A stretch of 64,000 nt of DNA, from contig NC_067203.1 of NCBI RefSeq assembly GCF_026262505.1, positions 8,928,001 to 8,992,000 on the forward strand. Reading direction: 5' to 3'. Under the pieces are notes generated by a model. That model saw only the letters and a program-made list of their open reading frames with translations. It was not told the DNA's origin and ran no database searches. Source of the DNA: Trichomonas vaginalis G3 (taxonomy: Eukaryota; Parabasalia; Trichomonadida; Trichomonadidae). A program made the position numbers and the translations under genes. Positions 62,250-64,000 of this stretch are shown here, piece by piece (position 1 is the first letter of the stretch; every line of letters begins with the position of its first letter).

Positions 62250-63254
62250 AACAGTATATTTTTACATATATTAAATGCTTCAGGTTGAAAAACAAAGAAC
62301 AAAAGTAGCTCGACCTCAAAACAAGCATTTTATGAGCTTACAAAGGGTGTTATGAATGAATTCAGCAACATACATCCTGACCTCGTTCATTTTGTTGCTA
62401 AATTCAGTAAAAATATATTTTAGGTGAAGTGGTGACATCTCACCCGTTTTCTCACCTGTTTTCTCACCTCATGAATTTTCATGAATTTCTTCGTAAATGT
62501 TTTGTCAAACATGAACGTAAATGTTTTGTCAAGACTTCATCGTATATGTTTTGTCAAGACTTCTTCGTAAATGTTTTCTCACCTCATGAATTTTCATGAT
62601 TTCATCGTAAATGTTTTGTCGAAACTTCTTCATCGTAAATGCTTTGTCAAGATTTCATCGTAAATGCTTTGTCATGACTTCTTCGTAAATGAGTGTAAAT
62701 GACCAAAAATAATGTTTAGGTGAAGAGGTGACATCTCACCCGTTTTCTCACCTCTTTTCTCACCTGTTTTCTCACCCGTTGAATTTTCATGAATTTTGTG
62801 CTGAATTCGACAAAAATGAGTTTTTGGTTGAAAAAAGAGGTGGAGCCAAAAGTGGCTCGACCTCAAAACAAGCATTTTGTGAAGAATATACCAACCCGCG
62901 GAAAACAGCGGGTTGCTTTTTATACAAAGTTCACCCGTTGAATTTGTCATGAATTTCCTTAAGATAGAAAAAAATATATTTTAGGCGACCAGGTCACTCG
63001 GTCACTCGGTCACTCGGTCACTCGGTCATTTTAACTTCTCTGAAAAAGTGTGACAACATGACATTTTGACAACAACACAGGAAATAGATTCATCGTATAT
63101 TTTTTGTTAAGACTTCATCGTAAATGTTTTGTCAAGACTTCTTCATCGTATATGTTTTGTCGAGATTTTTATCGTTGTGGTCCGACGGTTAAGCCACAAA
63201 CGAATGTCCGACGTCCCACCAAAAATAATTTTTTTATTTTATTGTAAGAACAGT
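62250..63254. repeat. Second repeat field of the third Polinton
   Basis: Non-coding. GGTGAAG modules at about 62424, 62719 and 62985 alternate with 24-bp units of CGTAAATGTTTTGTCAAGAC type. At 63000-63027 there is a run of GTCACTCG units. 62870-62935 duplicates part of the KilA-N gene (63445-63508), including the hairpin AACCCGC/GCGGGTT. A short frame starting MLQVEKQRTK at 62276 follows a TTTTTACATATATTAAATG signal but is not continued convincingly. Confidence 0.7.
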
Positions 63255-63917
63255 ATGACAGTCGAAGCAAAAACGTTCACGAACAAATCTAATGGCGAAA
63301 CATTCACAAAAGGCACTTACAACGGTATTGAAGTCTTACGTAGAGACAAGGATGGTTATATTAACGCAACAAATATGTGTCAGCAGTTTAGGAAAGACTT
63401 TAGAAGGTTGTTGGAAAATAAGTCCTGGGAAGAGTATTTTGAGGCATTTTGTGAAGAATATACCAACCCGCGGAAAACAGCGGGTTGCTTTTTATACAAA
63501 GTTCATGCAGGAATTCCTGATGAAATCAAACAGGTTAGAGGAACGTATGTAGACCCAAGACTTGTAAACTATATAGCAATGTGGGCTTCTCCAAAATATT
63601 GTATAGCAGTTGGAAAAATTCTGGACTCCATAGACAAGAAAGTTCATGAGAAATTAGATGAAGAAGAACTTGAAGATACAGCAGAGAATGCAAAACCTTT
63701 GTTCGAAGAAGAAGTTAGAAAAATGCATGAAAAACAAATAGAACATGAACGTGAGATATGTTCTGGTTATAGAGACTCTCCATACGAACTAGACCAATGG
63801 GAACAAGAAGATTTAAAGAGAGAATTTAGAGAATATGAACTCGCTAAGATAGCATTTGAAGCTGCAGAAAAGAAGTTAAAAGTTTGGGGTCGTTTTGTAC
63901 AAAAATATTGTGAGTAA
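63255..63917 (+). CDS. Third Polinton: KilA-N domain protein (220 aa)
   Basis: The KilA-N fold is clear: GIEVLRRDKDGYINATNMCQ at 20-40, RRLLENKSWEEYF, and after a short inserted segment VRGTYVDPRLVNYIAMWASP and KYCIAVGKILDSI. The C-terminal 90 residues are Glu/Lys-rich coiled coil. KilA-N is a DNA-binding domain common in large DNA viruses and phages, and here likely acts in element regulation. The ATG at 63255 is preferred because the upstream extension translates the repeat field. A hairpin with a T-run (AACCCGC, GCGGGTT, CTTTTT) lies within the coding part at about 63466. Confidence 0.8.
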   Translation: MTVEAKTFTNKSNGETFTKGTYNGIEVLRRDKDGYINATNMCQQFRKDFRRLLENKSWEEYFEAFCEEYTNPRKTAGCFLYKVHAGIPDEIKQVRGTYVDPRLVNYIAMWASPKYCIAVGKILDSIDKKVHEKLDEEELEDTAENAKPLFEEEVRKMHEKQIEHEREICSGYRDSPYELDQWEQEDLKREFREYELAKIAFEAAEKKLKVWGRFVQKYCE

Positions 63918-64000
63918 ATGAACCATTTTTTTCGACAAAAATATATTTTAGGTGAAGAGGTGAGATGTCACCCGTTTTCTCACCTGTTTTCTCACCCGTT
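63918..64000 (+). repeat. Start of a third repeat module at the window edge
   Basis: TTTTAGGTGAAGAGGTGAGA followed by CACCCGTTTTCTCACC repeats, as at 54418 and 62424. Confidence 0.75.

Larger units (their letters stand above)
54115..64000. mobile_element. Third Polinton (other lineage), left and middle part
   Basis: Parts seen in order: repeat field, DNA adenine methyltransferase, small membrane protein, small proteins, amphipathic protein, unassigned virion-type protein (minus), fibre, integrase (minus), hydrophobic Gly-rich protein, small acidic proteins, HNH nuclease, repeat field, KilA-N protein. Polymerase, ATPase and capsid are not in view; the right end lies outside. The exact left terminus is unclear: repeats begin at about 54119. 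Codon use is less AT-biased and many CDS use ACA/AAC-rich stretches unlike the other two elements. It looks broken in places, with a few breaks, while several genes are whole. Confidence 0.78.

Overview
The window looks like a piece of a trichomonad (parabasalid) genome, most likely Trichomonas vaginalis. It is AT-rich and, as far as I can see, its genes are intron-free. Several genes start a few bases after a TCA-type initiator. One gene is an ankyrin-repeat protein of the sort hugely expanded in that parasite. Polinton (Maverick) DNA makes up about 28 kb of the 64 kb. The organism call rests on this style of sequence, not on a database match.

Layout. 1-18407: an older Polinton whose left end is outside the window, with a second, younger Polinton (6365-17907) inserted in its terminal gene. 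The younger one has two apparently identical 300-bp terminal inverted repeats and a 6-bp target duplication. 18408-25352: host DNA with a BTB-type gene, a 1.2-kb palindromic element and a Vps18-like gene. 25353-34765: an ankyrin-repeat gene split by an 8-kb element with TA target duplications. That element carries a giant palindrome built of 122-bp hairpin satellite units, and one palindrome arm is itself interrupted by a 2.7-kb MULE-like foldback element made almost wholly of hairpins. 34915-41476: a 6.6-kb Mutator-like element with 10-bp target duplications, a transposase with an apparently complete DDE triad, a divergent second gene, and a smaller element nested inside. 41944-54072: host genes (FERM/talin-like protein, broken membrane lipase, HEAT-like protein, coiled-coil protein) plus one 2.2-kb non-autonomous element. 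54115-64000: part of a third Polinton of another lineage, carrying a DNA adenine methyltransferase, fibre, integrase, HNH nuclease and KilA-N protein, flanked by short-repeat fields; its right end is outside the window.

How the parts work together. The Polintons carry the usual replication module (protein-primed type B polymerase, integrase) and a virion module (ATPase, capsid-like protein, small amphipathic proteins, fibre). Both Polinton lineages share a nearly identical fibre tip that resembles phage tail-fibre/collar domains. Many Polinton genes share an upstream T-run plus ATAAATG signal that differs from the host initiator. The Polintons are treated as fossils: all look broken to some degree. 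The most unusual non-coding structure is the hairpin array at 28.2-30.9 kb, where repeat copies differ from each other but each keeps its own arms complementary.
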